DNA of 64,000 nt from the NCBI GenBank assembly GCA_905250125.1, contig CAJNOL010000828.1:36787-100786 (forward strand), in the 5' to 3' direction. Of the stretch, positions 45,710 through 58,675 are shown in pieces (the stretch's first letter is position 1; each line of letters starts with the position of its first letter). The stretch is from Rotaria sordida. Taxonomy: Eukaryota > Rotifera > Eurotatoria > Philodinida > Philodinidae. A model generated the notes under the pieces. It was given only the letters and a program-made list of their open reading frames with translations. It was not told the origin of the DNA and did not search any database. The position numbers and the translations under genes were made by a program.

Positions 45710-48700
45710 GCGATGTTCGTGCTTGTCGATAAGCCCATCTAATCTGATGGAAAAACGTCACGTTATTGTTACTAAAAATGAACGAAATAAGTTAGTTAGT
45801 ACATTGAGTTCATAATCAGAATGAATGAGAACGCCTGTTTGTCTAATATGATCAGTCAAACAGAAACATTTGATGATGAGATCAAGCTAGAATAATAATA
45901 ATAATAATAATAGTAGCTATGATAGATTCTTTACTCAACGTGTATTCATATACACATCAGGCAGCAATGATCGCTGTTATGTGCTTCATTAGAGAACTGT
46001 AAGAATACATTAAACAAAACGTGTCAATTAGATTGTCTTAGATTCTTGCGATATTTAAAGAAGAGCTATTTAACATTCATACTTACTCCTAGAATAAGAA
46101 AAGAAAAGAAAAGAAAAGAATAGAATAGCTCAAGTGAGAAATAGAATACAAAAGACGATAATGGCTTTTATATAAAAATGATAGGGTTTATATATATATA
46201 TATAAGTTGTCCTTGTCGATGGTAGAAATACGGACCACCTATTGAGAAATATCGATGGAACGCTTTTCACTACAATACTTATTCTTCGCGTTTTTTTTTT
46301 TTTGTTCTTGTATGACTGCTTACTTGTCTGTCATTCATTCATCTAGTAGAAGCTTGCAAAAGAAATGATCATGCACATTAGTTACATCATATTCTTGTAA
46401 GAAGCAAATGAACTATCATGCTCTTTTCCTCTTGAGTACAATGCAAAATGTCCGTAAAATTTCTATTCTCATCATTTATTGTATATAAACTCTTAATATA
46501 TTTATCTTATTTCACCTTCGGTTTTTTTTTTGTATGTTTCTTAATTCAATTTTAATAACATTTTATTTTATAATAATCGTCATCTATCTTCTTTATATTA
46601 ATGCAATGATTACTTACGTTTGTTCCTTAACACACACATACGTTATCTATCAAATAATAGCTAAAAAAAAAAAGTTGTTGATTTTACTCTTGCCATTTCT
46701 TCTCGTTTTCCTTTTTTTTCCCTAGCATTGACGTGCCGGTGCAAATGATTACATAACACTAAAGCTAATTCTTTTTTTTTCTTTCTCTCTCTCTCTCTCT
46801 TTTCTAGTGAACATTACTATGAGTGATCTAACATACGTTCTATTTTTTTTTCTCTCGTCATTCTTCTCTATAGAACTTCTAAAGACCTTGTAATGTTCTT
46901 CTTCAATGAGTTTGTTCTTATGAATATAAGCTTTCATCTTCCAGAATATACAAAACGATGTCATCAAAGTCTATCAAGTGTTGCTCGATCTGCAGAATGT
47001 TCTTTTCTATAAAATGACCTCGACACACACATATGCATAGTAATACTTAAATAGAAGAATATCTTAAGTAATATTCAATGATCAATCGATTGATGAACAA
47101 ATGGAAATAATTTATTCTTTTTTTTTTTGACTTCCGTATAACAGAAATGCAAACAAGAATTTATTTTTTGCATGATTATTATGACGAAAGAAAAAGAAAG
47201 TCAAATGACTAATTGAGATTGATAGGTTCTTGTATTTTTTTATACATTAATCAAATGTAATTGAAGAATTTAAAGATTTCAATGAAGAAATACCTGAGGG
47301 ATTAAAATGTCTAGAAGACATATCGAGAATGATTTATCTCATGATCAGCAAAAAAAAAAAAAAGAAGAAGAATCGATATAATTATATTTTCAAATAAATC
47401 TCATTTGAATTCATTCAATAGGAAATCTTATTATCTCTAGACGTGAATAAAAGGCAAGTTTTATGACTTAAGTAACCAATAGAAATAACTTTTTGTAAGT
47501 AGAATTTAAAAAGAAAAGTAGTTTATAGTATAGAATTAGTGATCGATCGTACAGTTCAACATTTTTTTCCTAAAACTACAATTAATTACGAATATGTTCC
47601 ATATGTTGATTTAGATCGTGCATTATTCATGTCACCATTGTCGTCAATGTTCTTAAAAAGGAAAAAAGATTTATTATATACAATTCAAACAAATGTATAT
47701 CAATAATGCTTAAAAGATTTACATTTATCTACAGATTTGTTTAGATTCTGCAAAAAGAAAAAAAAAAAAAGGAAATTGTTTCTTATTATATATATTAGCG
47801 TGAAAATTTTTGTATAATTCAAATTGATTTTCTCAATCGCTTATGAACAATTATATCGAAAAAAAAGTATTTATTTAACCGCTATATGTTTTAATTATAA
47901 TCAGAGTAGCAAAAAAAAAAACATATTGCATGTCCATTTTAAAAATATCTTCGTCTATATATGTTCATAATAATTTAACGGCTCGGTCATAAAGAATGAA
48001 CCTTTCAACATTTTGTGTATATCTCAATCATATTAAGATGTGATAAAGAAATGAGTTTCTTTTTTTAAAAGACGCTCGCTACAAAATTGTACCTTTTAGT
48101 TGATTGGAAAAGCATTCGTAATTTATCTTTTTTAAATATATGACATAAGTGAATTATTTAAAATGAGCTATTGTTAAAAATTTTATTTTATTTTATTTTT
48201 GGTTAAATTTTAGTGATGCACAGTTGAGCATAGATCCGTAATTAATGAAGTAGTTAGAGAGATTCAAAGTTGAATTGTGTCTGGGTTAGTGCTTATTATC
48301 ATCAATGAATGAGAAGTTGCCTTGTCACTATATTTCTAGCGGAAATTGTGCATTATAGTTTCCTTATGACATTCTCAAGCTTCAACAATTTATATAGATG
48401 ATCAAACATATTTCATACTCCTAGATGGTCTTCGTAATGCATGCATTTTACAAGTGAAATTAAGCTCTTAAAAAAATCTGTGAAGCTTAGGAATGTCGAA
48501 ATAAACCCATAAAGGACAATTTCCTATAACGATATAAAACTGACAAGACCACTTCTCATTCATTGATGATAATTATCATTAACAATTTTGTATCGCTCTC
48601 ACTATTTCATCAAATATGGATTTATGTTTGATGATCGATCGAAAGAAAAATTGATCAATATAATTGAGCGAAAGCTGTCACATGTCTAAAGTTGATCTAT

Positions 48701-51700
48701 TGGAATAGTTCAACTCTGTTGAAAACACCTGGATGAATAATACTAATTCAATTCGTCTATCGCAAGTAATCACATATCTACATGAAATAAGTTTTTGAAA
48801 GCTGGTTATTTTAAATCTTTGTTCCACATTGTCATTTATAGAAACATTGCAGAAAATGTAGAATGCGTGATATTAAAAAACTTCTTACATATTATGTGTA
48901 TAGAATTCCCTAAGTTATCAATTGGCAAAAATCAATATTTTATAACCTTGCTCTGTCTCCAAGGTATACCACCTGCAAAAGAGACGACTATGAGATTAAA
49001 TATCGACAACAGTTGCTGCTATTGAATAAAATACGTTTGAAAAAGAGATCGTACGACATAAAAATGGCAACTGGAGTGACCATTGAGAGATAATGACATG
49101 AAAAATAAAAATTTGGACATTCCAGTCTTAATGTAATACTTTTTATATTTATCCATAAATAAATAAATAGACAGCCGTTACTGACAAATAAAAGCATCAT
49201 TTGTTACTATATAAATGTTGGATAAAAAGAGACTCAAATGACACACCACATTCTAATTGTTTTAAATCTTATTGTATTCGAAATTGAAGAATAAAGAATC
49301 AATAATTATATACTTTCATTGATAATTGAATTGCTTCAAGAAAAATGGATGTTATATACGTATATATGAAATTAAGCAACGGAATTCTAACGTGAAATTT
49401 TGCTCTTATGCAGTTCTCGTGATTATTGGAATATTCTAAAGGTTTCAGTGGAAAAAATATTCTCTTTTGAAGATATCGATTCTTAAAAATTTGTCTCTTA
49501 ATCTATAAAATCCTTACAGATCGACTTTTTTTTAAATTGAACATCATGACAAGGAAGCAGTTGTTTTTTTCACTGAAACTTTTTGGAATGTCCCAATGAC
49601 CACGAGAACTACATATGAGTCAAATTTCAGATTGAAATTTCATTGTTTAATTTTTATGTGTATACCTTGTACACGGTGAAAAAATTGATAAAGTGGCCGT
49701 AACCTTCGAAGTAAGCCTCATCAGTTCAAACCTTCTTAGAATTTTTCTTATAACAATGTTCCCAACATATGGATAAAATATCACTGAAACGGCGTGGATC
49801 AGTTCGGGACCTTCCATCACGAGTCTAGTCAGATTTTCATCGATTAAATGGATAATGGTATATGTTCTAGCTTCAATTTCGACAATTTGACTTTTAAACC
49901 TTTGAGAACTTTATCATTTCGTTATGACCAACTAAAGTTGCTTCTAATTTTCTTTCTCTAAATTGATCTTCTTCGAGATCATCCACATCGAATCTCGACA
50001 ATGACAATATTCAAGTCATTGTAATATTCTTGTCTCTTCAAATTTATTACTTTGTTCCCTTTTGCTCGTTTAATCAAGCAATTCAAAACCCGTTATATCA
50101 TGCCAATTTGCCTAAACATGCTAAGTCATGTTTGAACAATAATTTAGAATAGTTTCTTATTTAAATAACAACCTGCATACTAAGGATACGCCCTAAAGTT
50201 TAGTATTTTGTTTTTACGACTGTAATGAAATGATTTATACTAAATAATGAATAGTTACAAGATATTTCTAATTCTGAGTTGTCTCTAAGCCTAAAGTCAC
50301 GATAAGTGATGTCAAGTCAATTACAAAAATGACTTTCTCTCTTTTGAAACTTGTAAACAAAAGCAATAGTAGCAGAATTGCTGAACCTTCATTTTCCCAG
50401 AGAGTTAGAGAAGCGAATGAAAAGATTGAAAACTGATTTAACATCTGCAGATTAAAAACAAGATTTTACATTTTTATTTCCATACAAAGCTTTTAAAAAA
50501 GCAAGCGAAATAGATTTAATATCAGGTAACAAAATTATTCATGTTCAAGGAGGAAAAAAGTGACAACTGGATGTAATGCTATGCGAAAAATACAAAATCT
50601 AACAAATCAATTTTTTTCGTCGATTGAAATGTGAAATGAATACAAATATTCGATCTTCACTCGATGCAGTGGAGTGCTGCAACAAGGCTTCGATCCCGAG
50701 TACTGCTTCTTCGATATCGGTAACACTTCAGACAAATGAGTTTGAACTTTTCCGGCACTCGTTCGTTCGCATCAAACTGTTCAATTGTATTAAAGAAACA
50801 GTGAAATCGAAGTTTTCAAAGAAGTTTTGCCTATACGTATTTCACACTTCGAATCGATTGAAATATAATTGCTAAAAAAAGTATTACGAGAACGATCTGA
50901 TTTCTAGTAATTTTCAAGAAAACATATTGTTCAACAAATATCTAATATACACTGAGAGCTCTTGGTTGGATACGTCCGAATTATGTGAGTAATATTGCAT
51001 AAAAAATTTATTTAATTCCGCCATTCGTTACCAAGCAATCCTGGAAGTTTCGTTCGTATTCCTATCGCATGCATTTATCGGTAATATCCTTGCAGCTTTA
51101 ATGTGGCGTTTAATTGTGTAGATTGTAGTAAGTTACAAATTGGAATAGAGAAGTTCAATGATGATTATGACACTATTGTTCAATTTGCAAATCCAAATCA
51201 CAATCAATCAACATTGACACATAATTGTATTTATAGCTAATGGGCATCAATGTGTTCAACTAATTTCAATAAGATACGAATTGAAACTATTGTATTACAG
51301 TGTCCGGAGCTTTGCGCTATTTCCCCTATTTCAATAAACATGGATATTATATAAAATATGACTATGCTCGTCGTGTAGTCAAATCTAATTAGGAAAAAAT
51401 GAACAACCTTGTTCATGCAATCAATAGTATCGATGAATTGTAATATCGAATCTAATCAAGAATTATCAATAATCAGAAGTCTTTCTGGTATGCAAAACTT
51501 AAAACGACAAAATTCCAACAAAGAATAAACAAATGACGAACAAAACCAATTCAATAGATGAAGAATGATATTAAGTTCGAACTTAGTTTGCTGTTTGCTA
51601 TAAGTGCTCGGAAGTTTTTTCTAATAACTTATCCCCCAAACAAAATTTTTCGTGTCGCTTAGGTTTCGAAAATTTATTTTTTTTTAATAGCTCACTATCT

Positions 51701-52420
51701 CAAAAACGTGTTGTTTCGATTACTTTTGATAGTGTCTCTTGATATCTTTTTAGTTGAAATGAGTCAAGCATATTCACCACGTCACTTAGAGTTCCCCTCT
51801 AATCACTACTTGCCCTCTTGTTTTTCTTTTCATGCCTGCCCTTTTTTTATTTATTTATTTGTTCATGTAAAGATAAACCGAAACGTATCAAGCGAAGAAA
51901 TGAAATCATATTGAAAATTGTTTACATTAAATGATACATAGTGCATTAGATCCTTCGAGAATTAATATGATTTGACGAATCTATCTAGTGTATCACTCAG
52001 AAAAATTGAAAGAATCGTGATGGCTTTTTGAAATAATCTCATGACTAGTGTTGTTATCTTTCTACCTTACTGTCCTCCATACTTCTATGTAATTTCATTC
52101 GGTAGTAGAGACCCACTATTACTCACCATGTGATAACGCAATATAGAGAAAGAGTAAAGATAAATATCATGAGAAACAGCGACACTTGAGAAAAAGCGTC
52201 AGTTGGAAAAAACCCAGCAGCTTTTATTCACCAATTCATACAAAATACACTTAATCATATTAAACTAAAACGATCATCAAACGTTGAAGGCTTAATTTAA
52301 GCGTAAGTACACTGTCGGTATCATTCAGTTTTTCTTCAATGCATTACCAAAGACAGATGATATTCACACATTTCTCGAGAGAAAGAGTAATGATAACCGA
52401 ATCCATTAATACAGACGATG
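45710..52420. other. Long intergenic region without a confident gene
   Basis: About 6.7 kb. Simple repeats occur ((TAA)n near 45894, (AAAAG)n near 46095, (TA)n near 46190, (TC)n near 46785). Scattered coding-like scraps are seen, for example plus strand near 51110-51240 (NCVDCSKLQIGIEKFNDDYD) and near 51290-51390 (SGALRYFPYFNKHGYYIKYD). They do not join into a gene and match nothing I recognise. The open frames near 48795, 50624 and 51708 have no supporting features. Confidence 0.4.
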
Positions 52421-52426
52421 GAAAAT

Positions 52427-52480
52427 AGGATAAAAGAGTGTGAATGTGGGTCTTTTTTTACACACCCAAATCTACATCCT
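52427..52480. repeat. Telomere-like G-to-C palindrome (copy 4)
   Basis: GTGTGAATGTGGGT, a T-run loop, then ACACACCCAAATCTACATCC, with a C-rich continuation to about 52510 (ACACGCACACTAGCACACC). Same dispersed family. Confidence 0.65.
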
Positions 52481-52821
52481 ACCAACCGCTACACGCACAC
52501 TAGCACACCAATATCTAGCTTCAAATAAGGCCACAACTTGGGTGAACCAGTGTTGGATTCTGAATTTACTCAAACTTCGAACGCACTAGGGGTCCCGAAT
52601 ATTCCATCATTCTAACCTTAAATTATTGTATCTTAAATATTACTACTGAGGGAAATACACATGGTTGTCAATGACATTGTTTCGAGTATCATCTCATGAG
52701 ATTTTGAGAGGTTAAACATATTATACTTGTGAGACACTCACAAGTTTTGATTGTGCTTGCATAGCCAAATTTTACTTTTGTGAACTGACTATTGAAGAAT
52801 TGCAACGGTGGTTTCTATCAA

Positions 52822-53031
52822 AGATTCGTGAGTCAGGCTCGCGCCGCATGCTTCTTTCGAGTTTTGCTCTGTGAACGCATTTGACCTTGGCCTCGGCTAA
52901 TTCGTATCTTCAGTATTTCTTCAGAATGTCCTAAACTATTAGAAGACATGGCACGCGTTCTGCACCATCTTGCTCAATGTTGCATAAGCATGCGCTAGAG
53001 CGCGAGGAAGTGCGAGTCTGACTCGCGGATC
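52822..53031. mobile_element. Short GC-rich inverted-repeat element (about 210 bases)
   Basis: GATTCGTGAGTCAGGCTCGC at the left and GCGAGTCTGACTCGCGGATC at the right are inverted, and GCATGC occurs inside both arms. The local GC content is well above the surroundings. No coding capacity and no clear target duplication. Confidence 0.6.
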
Positions 53032-53700
53032 TCTGGTTTCCATAGATATCAGTAACATAGACAAAAATTTACTAACTGGGATGGGAAGTGAAGGGGGAAG
53101 GGGAATAGTGCGAGAGTTTATGAAATGGTGCGTTTGAAATGCCAAAAGTCTCCGAACTCTTCTAGAAGAGGCTTTTCGGCAACGAGATGGCCTTAGTGCT
53201 CTGGACCTTCTTCTTCAGCATACCGCTGCTAGATATTCAGGGGGCCTAAAAAAATATTTATCGAGCTTGAACACACATATCTATCTGAAATAAAGCATGA
53301 AGAATAAGGAGTCGAACTTGTATAAAAAGGATCAGGGCGCATAAGAAGGGGAAGCGGCCCACCTTGGCATTTTCAAAAGAAGCATATATTTCGATACAGA
53401 ATGAGACAACGGTCAGTTTGATGCAGAATTAAATCTATTTGGGAAGCGATTCGATGACTTCCGATGCCGATTACTACACCATAGTTTTACTGCATCGAGA
53501 CGCTTGTATGTTGACAAAAAGTTTGTCAAAACATTCGTTCGTCTGGCTTTAAATAGTCTCATTTGAGAAAGCAAAGTATTCTGCACAAATCCATATATTA
53601 ATCATCCAGAAATAGTAAATATAAGCTGGACTTAAGATGAGCAAATAGTGTTTCTATCAATATTTGGGTACGTTGTGAAGGTTCAGGCTTCTCAATCGCT

Positions 53701-54014
53701 TTCAAAATATCTTTACGATGGACTTCTCTTTTAAGGGTTCGATGCAATTTTTGACGGACTACATGATGGTACGCTTCTTTTGTCGATGTTTTATTGTCCA
53801 AAATTTTTCGAGAGCAAATACTGCTTAAAATAGTGATTATTTGCCCTTCAGGCTTCGTATTTACATACAAAGTGCTTCTAAAATCACTTTACGATGGATT
53901 TTCCTCTTAGGGGTTTGATGCAGTTTTTGACGGACAACATGCTGATACACTTTTCTTCTCGGTATTTTATTGGCCAAAATTTTCCAAAAGCAAATACTGC
54001 CTAAACTTGTGATG
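53701..54014 (-). repeat. Diverged tandem duplication of a coding-like segment
   Basis: Two copies of about 140 bases (53701-53840 and 53878-54014) lie in the same orientation. Read on the minus strand both suggest a peptide of the form Y-x-HVVRQKLH...KR..HRK.IL.A. The left copy lies in a 90-codon open frame (53598-53870), while the right copy is interrupted. Probably the relic of a duplicated exon or repeat protein. No family recognised. Confidence 0.45.
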
Positions 54015-54017
54015 AAG

Positions 54018-54182
54018 TGGGCTTCGGAGTGGGCGAGTGTAAATGCAGTTGTGGCTCTGGCTCTGGGTGTGGGGCGTGGATGTAGGTAGTATTTGTGTTC
54101 TCCTCACTAAACCAACCATACCCGTATCCATATTCATATCCACACCCACACATACTACACCCATACCCATCCACGCCCTTCC
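54018..54182. repeat. Telomere-like G-to-C palindrome (copy 5, largest outside the array)
   Basis: A G-rich half (CTGGGTGTGGGGCGTGGATG, about 54020-54095) is followed by a C-rich half (ATCCACACCCACACATACTA, about 54110-54182). The two are imperfect inverses over roughly 70 bases. It starts where the right copy of the tandem duplication ends. Confidence 0.75.
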
Positions 54183-54433
54183 ATAGTGGAGAACCTAGCA
54201 AAAACATATGACATAGTAAGCACTGCAAGCATTCGAACACATGGACTCGTGCTCTATGTTTCTTTTCCTATCAGTGTTCATTCAGTTATGTTATTATTTT
54301 GACAGTTTTGTGTCAGAAGAGACGCCTTCTGACAAAAGTATGTGTTCTCTTCTCTGTCTTCAGCTTCATTCTTTCACATTTATAATCACTAGTTTCTTCT
54401 TCTTGTCTTGTCTATTTAAGCAACTGGTATTGT

Positions 54434-54490
54434 CGATGTGAATGTGGGTATGAATGAGTGACATGAGTATCCATACACAAATCCACACCG
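54434..54490. repeat. Telomere-like G-to-C palindrome (copy 6)
   Basis: GATGTGAATGTGGGTATGAA is followed by GAGTATCCATACACAAATCC and ACACC. Imperfect arms of the same dispersed family. Confidence 0.6.
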
Positions 54491-55185
54491 CATATGTATT
54501 TTCTCTTCTAGATTCAGATTTTTAGACACTGTATAAGCATGTACAAGTCTTCGCTTGATTCGCCATAGTTGATAACACATAGTAGACTACGGTCGATGTG
54601 TTTCCTGTACCTTTTTACTAAACAAAAATATAGATTTTTCAATTGCAAATTTCGTTTGGCGTTTTTCTCAAAAACGAGTTTATTATTTTGTTCTACTTGT
54701 GCTCTCCAGATTTTTCAACCATTTTACATGCTAGGAAGTTCAGAAATTTTTTATACTGAAGAGAAAGTTTTGCTCCACAACTTAACAGAGCCGAGTTTTT
54801 TATTTTTGACTTAGTTTTGAGAAAAACTGACCTTTCGCCGCAGAACTATCTCAATTATTTCGAGCTTTTCGAAAAAAAACTGACGCCAAAAACTGACAAA
54901 AAAGAATTTGAAAAATCCGGCCACATTAAGTTGTAGTGACAAGTACTGGTTACATTTTGACGCCAACTCGAGATCTGTATCGTTAGATTTGAAGGAGAAA
55001 TGTGGGAGACAGGGAGGCCAACCTTTTGACTATTAATCTAGGAATAACTCTTGAAAATCTCCATATTTTAGGTTGAGATTTTTACTGTGAGCTTGCTAGG
55101 CCCGGTTTCATACTTCCTGAAATCTTCAGCTAGATCGGTTGTTCTGAAACGAAAATAGATTTTTGGCAGAGAGCTTGAGAACTCT

Positions 55186-55306
55186 GTCGAAGTCTTTGAG
55201 CTAGGGCTTTTAATATACGTTGAAGTCTCATGAAATCTTTGAAATCTCTTGAAGTCCAGTGGAGTTTATTGAAATCTTTTAAAGCCTATTCAGGTCTTGA
55301 AGTCGG
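55186..55306. repeat. Degenerate 11-base minisatellite (TTGAAATCTCT type)
   Basis: About ten degenerate tandem copies of a TTGAAGTCTCA / TTGAAATCTTT unit, from CGAAGTCTTTG to TCTTGAAGTCGG. No coding sense. Confidence 0.65.
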
Positions 55307-55409
55307 TTGTTTCCTTTTCCGGATGTTCTATTACCTTCTATGTCACAGAACTCATCGGGTTCAGACCGATATTCAATTAAGTAAAAACATTGAATGATTT
55401 CACTATCTC

Positions 55410-55474
55410 ATGTGCGAGTGTTTGGGGTATAGAACGTGGATGTCGATCTTCGCCTGAAGCACACTCACACTCTA
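55410..55474. repeat. Telomere-like G-to-C palindrome (copy 7)
   Basis: GTGCGAGTGTTTGGGGTATA, then GTGGATG, and after a short loop GCACACTCACACTCTAG. Same family; arms are imperfect. Confidence 0.55.
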
Positions 55475-55650
55475 GTTTTTATCAAAGATGATTGGTAATG
55501 AGTGTTGAAGTTTATAGCAGTAAAACTGAACACTCACTCATCCTTATCCCACAAAATGTGAAAAACATATCTGTAAGTCTGTGATAAATTGCAAATTTTT
55601 TTGACACACTTGGCATAATATTTATCGGTAGGGGAGATTTGTAATGTGTT

Positions 55651-56369
55651 AAGGCCTCCCCTCAAAAAGCCATCTCAGCCCAGGTATGTTTAAATGAGCT
55701 GAAATTTGGAGCATATGTTGGCGCTGAACTGAGGAGGTTGTGACCAAATTTTCAGTTCAATACCATGATGTTTGACAGAGATATGAACCAAACAAGGGTC
55801 AAAAATAGCTTATTTTGTGACGAAGATTTCTGGGTCTCGACTCTTTCAACTTATTAAAATTTTTTTTTTGAAAGAGCATGTCAGGATGCAGGGCATCACA
55901 GAGTCCTTTTTTTAAAATTCTTACTTTTTAAGCGGAAAGAAGGAATTACAAGTTCAATGACTCAAAAAACCCGCTAAAAATGGCAGTTTTTCTATAGAAA
56001 TCTTTTCTTATATTATTATAAAAAAGCTTATTTCAAAAAAAGGACTCTGTTATGCCCTGTGTCTTGATGTGCTCTTTCCAACAAAAAAAATTAAATATAT
56101 CACATGGGCCCGGAGTGAGAAAAATGGGTTGCGCGTTTGACGTATCATGAGCTAAGAAAAAACGAAAAAAGATTTTCGGTTTTTTTCAAAAATGGCTTAT
56201 TTTTCGAATAAGGGATGACGGAAATCTTCAAAAACTTTTGGAGAAAACAAGATGCCGAGTAAAAGTTTTTATCATTTATGAAAGATAAAATCACAGGCCA
56301 TCTTTTCCTGCATTTATCTTAATTTCGATCATTCTGACGAAAAGTGACTTTTTTTGAGGGGGAAGGCCT
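55651..56369. mobile_element. TA-flanked inverted-repeat element with nested internal palindrome
   Basis: The ends AGGCCTCCCCTCAAAAAG and CTTTTTTTGAGGGGGAAGGC are inverted and bordered by TA-containing sequence, suggesting a Tc1/mariner-type MITE. Inside, a segment near 55850-55920 (GAAAGAGCATGTCAGGATGC, then AGGGCATCACAGAGTCC) recurs inverted near 56040-56105 (GGACTCTGTTATGCCCTGTG), giving a hairpin within a hairpin. There is no transposase. Confidence 0.75.
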
Positions 56370-58675
56370 TTAGCTTTGATGTATTCGAATTATTATAGAC
56401 GTATTAAGATTTCTTAATCAAGATTATGATTAAGTCATTTGGTTTTTACTTCAGATAATTAACAATTAGTGGCTTTGATTACATCTCAATCCTTGTCTCT
56501 GACCATTTATTTGATTCATTCACTCGTACGACCCGTGAGTATTGTAAGTACAATGTTTTGTATGCCAGATACTTTTCATACAGTGAGACTATCAACGGCG
56601 AAAACCTTTTTTATTTCTTGTCGCCTCTTTTATACGTGAATGCTAGCAAAATATACTATTACACATCTACTACAGAATCTGACCGCGATCTAGTCAATCT
56701 GCTGAAGTTGAAAAATCTGGATTGACAGCACCCAATACAAAAATAGCATCCAGAAAATACGAAGGCACCATATATCGCACGTACCTAGTATCACCATTTT
56801 TTCTGTTGTTTTACACAAGTCGAAGTAAAATGACTTGATTTTTGACTGATAAACACCTTTCCATTACAATTAATTCCTTGGTTGAATTGGGAATTCTCCG
56901 TTTTGATGTGTTTTGCATGATCAAAAAGAGTGAATTTTGGGTAGAATTTTGAATGAAATGCAAATCAAGTTATTAGGTAGACTTACACTTGATAATAGAA
57001 AAATGGATGATAGTGAGTGGCAGTAGAGAAGTGCGATAAATATTCCTTCGGATTTTTGTAGTACTGATCACATATTTGGTGGTAGTGGATCTTAGCAGCT
57101 ACAGATTTCTGAGATCAATCTGATTGGCCTGATAACAGTTCTTAACATCTTTTATACATTTTGATGAGGAAGAATATTGAGTTGCAACACGAATCAGTTA
57201 TATAATGCAGAATGACTCGTATAGACCATTGTGATAAAAAAGTTGCATGTCTTTATCCGTTTTCAAACGGAGCTGAGATTTCGGTTGTCGATAGAGACAT
57301 ATTCAAAGTTCTCTATCATAAATAAAACGTTTAGAAGTACTGTTTAAAGGATCATTACTCCTTCAACAAAGAGCTTTTACGTTTTATGTGTTCTTAAAAA
57401 TATTCATACACAGGCAGTAGAAGATCTTTGACCGAAATTGGAACTGTAAGCAATTTAGTTAGACTGAAACTATCACAGCTAAAAAAGACACTTATACAAG
57501 GAGAGCAAATATAGCCTAAACGATTGGACAAATACAAATTCATGTAAATGTACATTTTCCGAAAGAACTTATTGGATGCATGTTTTCACATGATGTTTTT
57601 TAAACCCTTAAAAATCCATCATTTTGCATCCTTTTAAATAGTAATAATTTAAAGCGATGCTTCTAAACGTATCTCTCTGATCATTCAAAATCTTGAATAT
57701 GTTCTTATCAGCAATACAAAACTAAGTCCTTTAATTGAAACCTGCAGCGGATGTTCAAATTTCTCATCGTAAAGATATTGACGAACCACCCCGTAGAATA
57801 GTCTAAGCCAACCACACATCCAGTGAATATAGAAAGAAGTGTTTGTTGAAATTCTAGCAGGCCATATCCAACTCAATTTTACATGGTAGATATAAAGCTG
57901 ATAGTAGTTTCTGGATTCATTGAAAACGAGATGGCTCCAAGTGGAGAGGCTGATGTTCACTGTGCTATTCACTACGATGAGTAGTCTATCCTAACTTGAC
58001 GCGTGTGTTCTCCTTGATATCTATATATCAGAGAATTAGTCTTGCTGAGATCTGTTTTATAAAAAGATCATGCAGTAAGCTCGCACTATGATAGAGGTAA
58101 CATCAAGATATCGCTGGTTTGGATGGTATTTTACCTGTCAAATTTTTGTAAAAGCAATCCTTGAATCAATCAATCAGAATGAGTGTGTAGCCTAGAAACG
58201 CTCTATCTTTTGCAATGTTCACGAGCTGGAACAGTTAAATTGTTCGAGAGTAACTGCCACAATATTGATTGCATTCGTTCTTCGTTGTTAAAATGAGTTT
58301 CGTTTGGGATGTTTCAGTCATTGCTTGCTGTAGGTAAAACAAAACTATCTAATAGTTTGAATTAGAGTATGGCTAGTTAGATCTTTTATTTGAGATATGT
58401 ATGAATCGAAAATTCACGTTTTCTTCCGGACGTGCAGGATGGTGCTGTGATAGAATCTCTTTGAAGTTATAACACAATGTCGAGTAAAATACATAAATAG
58501 CAATGAATAGTTATAAAAACAGATGTAAAAGAGATTTTCATGGTATCCAAGAAAGTCTGTTTATATTTGCTACTGATTTTCGGGTGAAAAAGGAAGAGTT
58601 TATGATACGACGATAGAGCTATCTCTGATACTATGCTTTTACTGACTTCATCCATAATAGGAAATCAGTATTCAT
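56370..58675. other. Intergenic upstream of the ADP-ribosyltransferase, no gene seen
   Basis: About 2.3 kb. An open stretch at 57685-57972 on the minus strand and another at 58467-58655 have no domain or splice support. No promoter motif was recognised. Confidence 0.4.

Noticed and set aside
46749-46967. Minus-strand frame over a (TC)n microsatellite
   Set aside because: The charged tail is the translation of the microsatellite.
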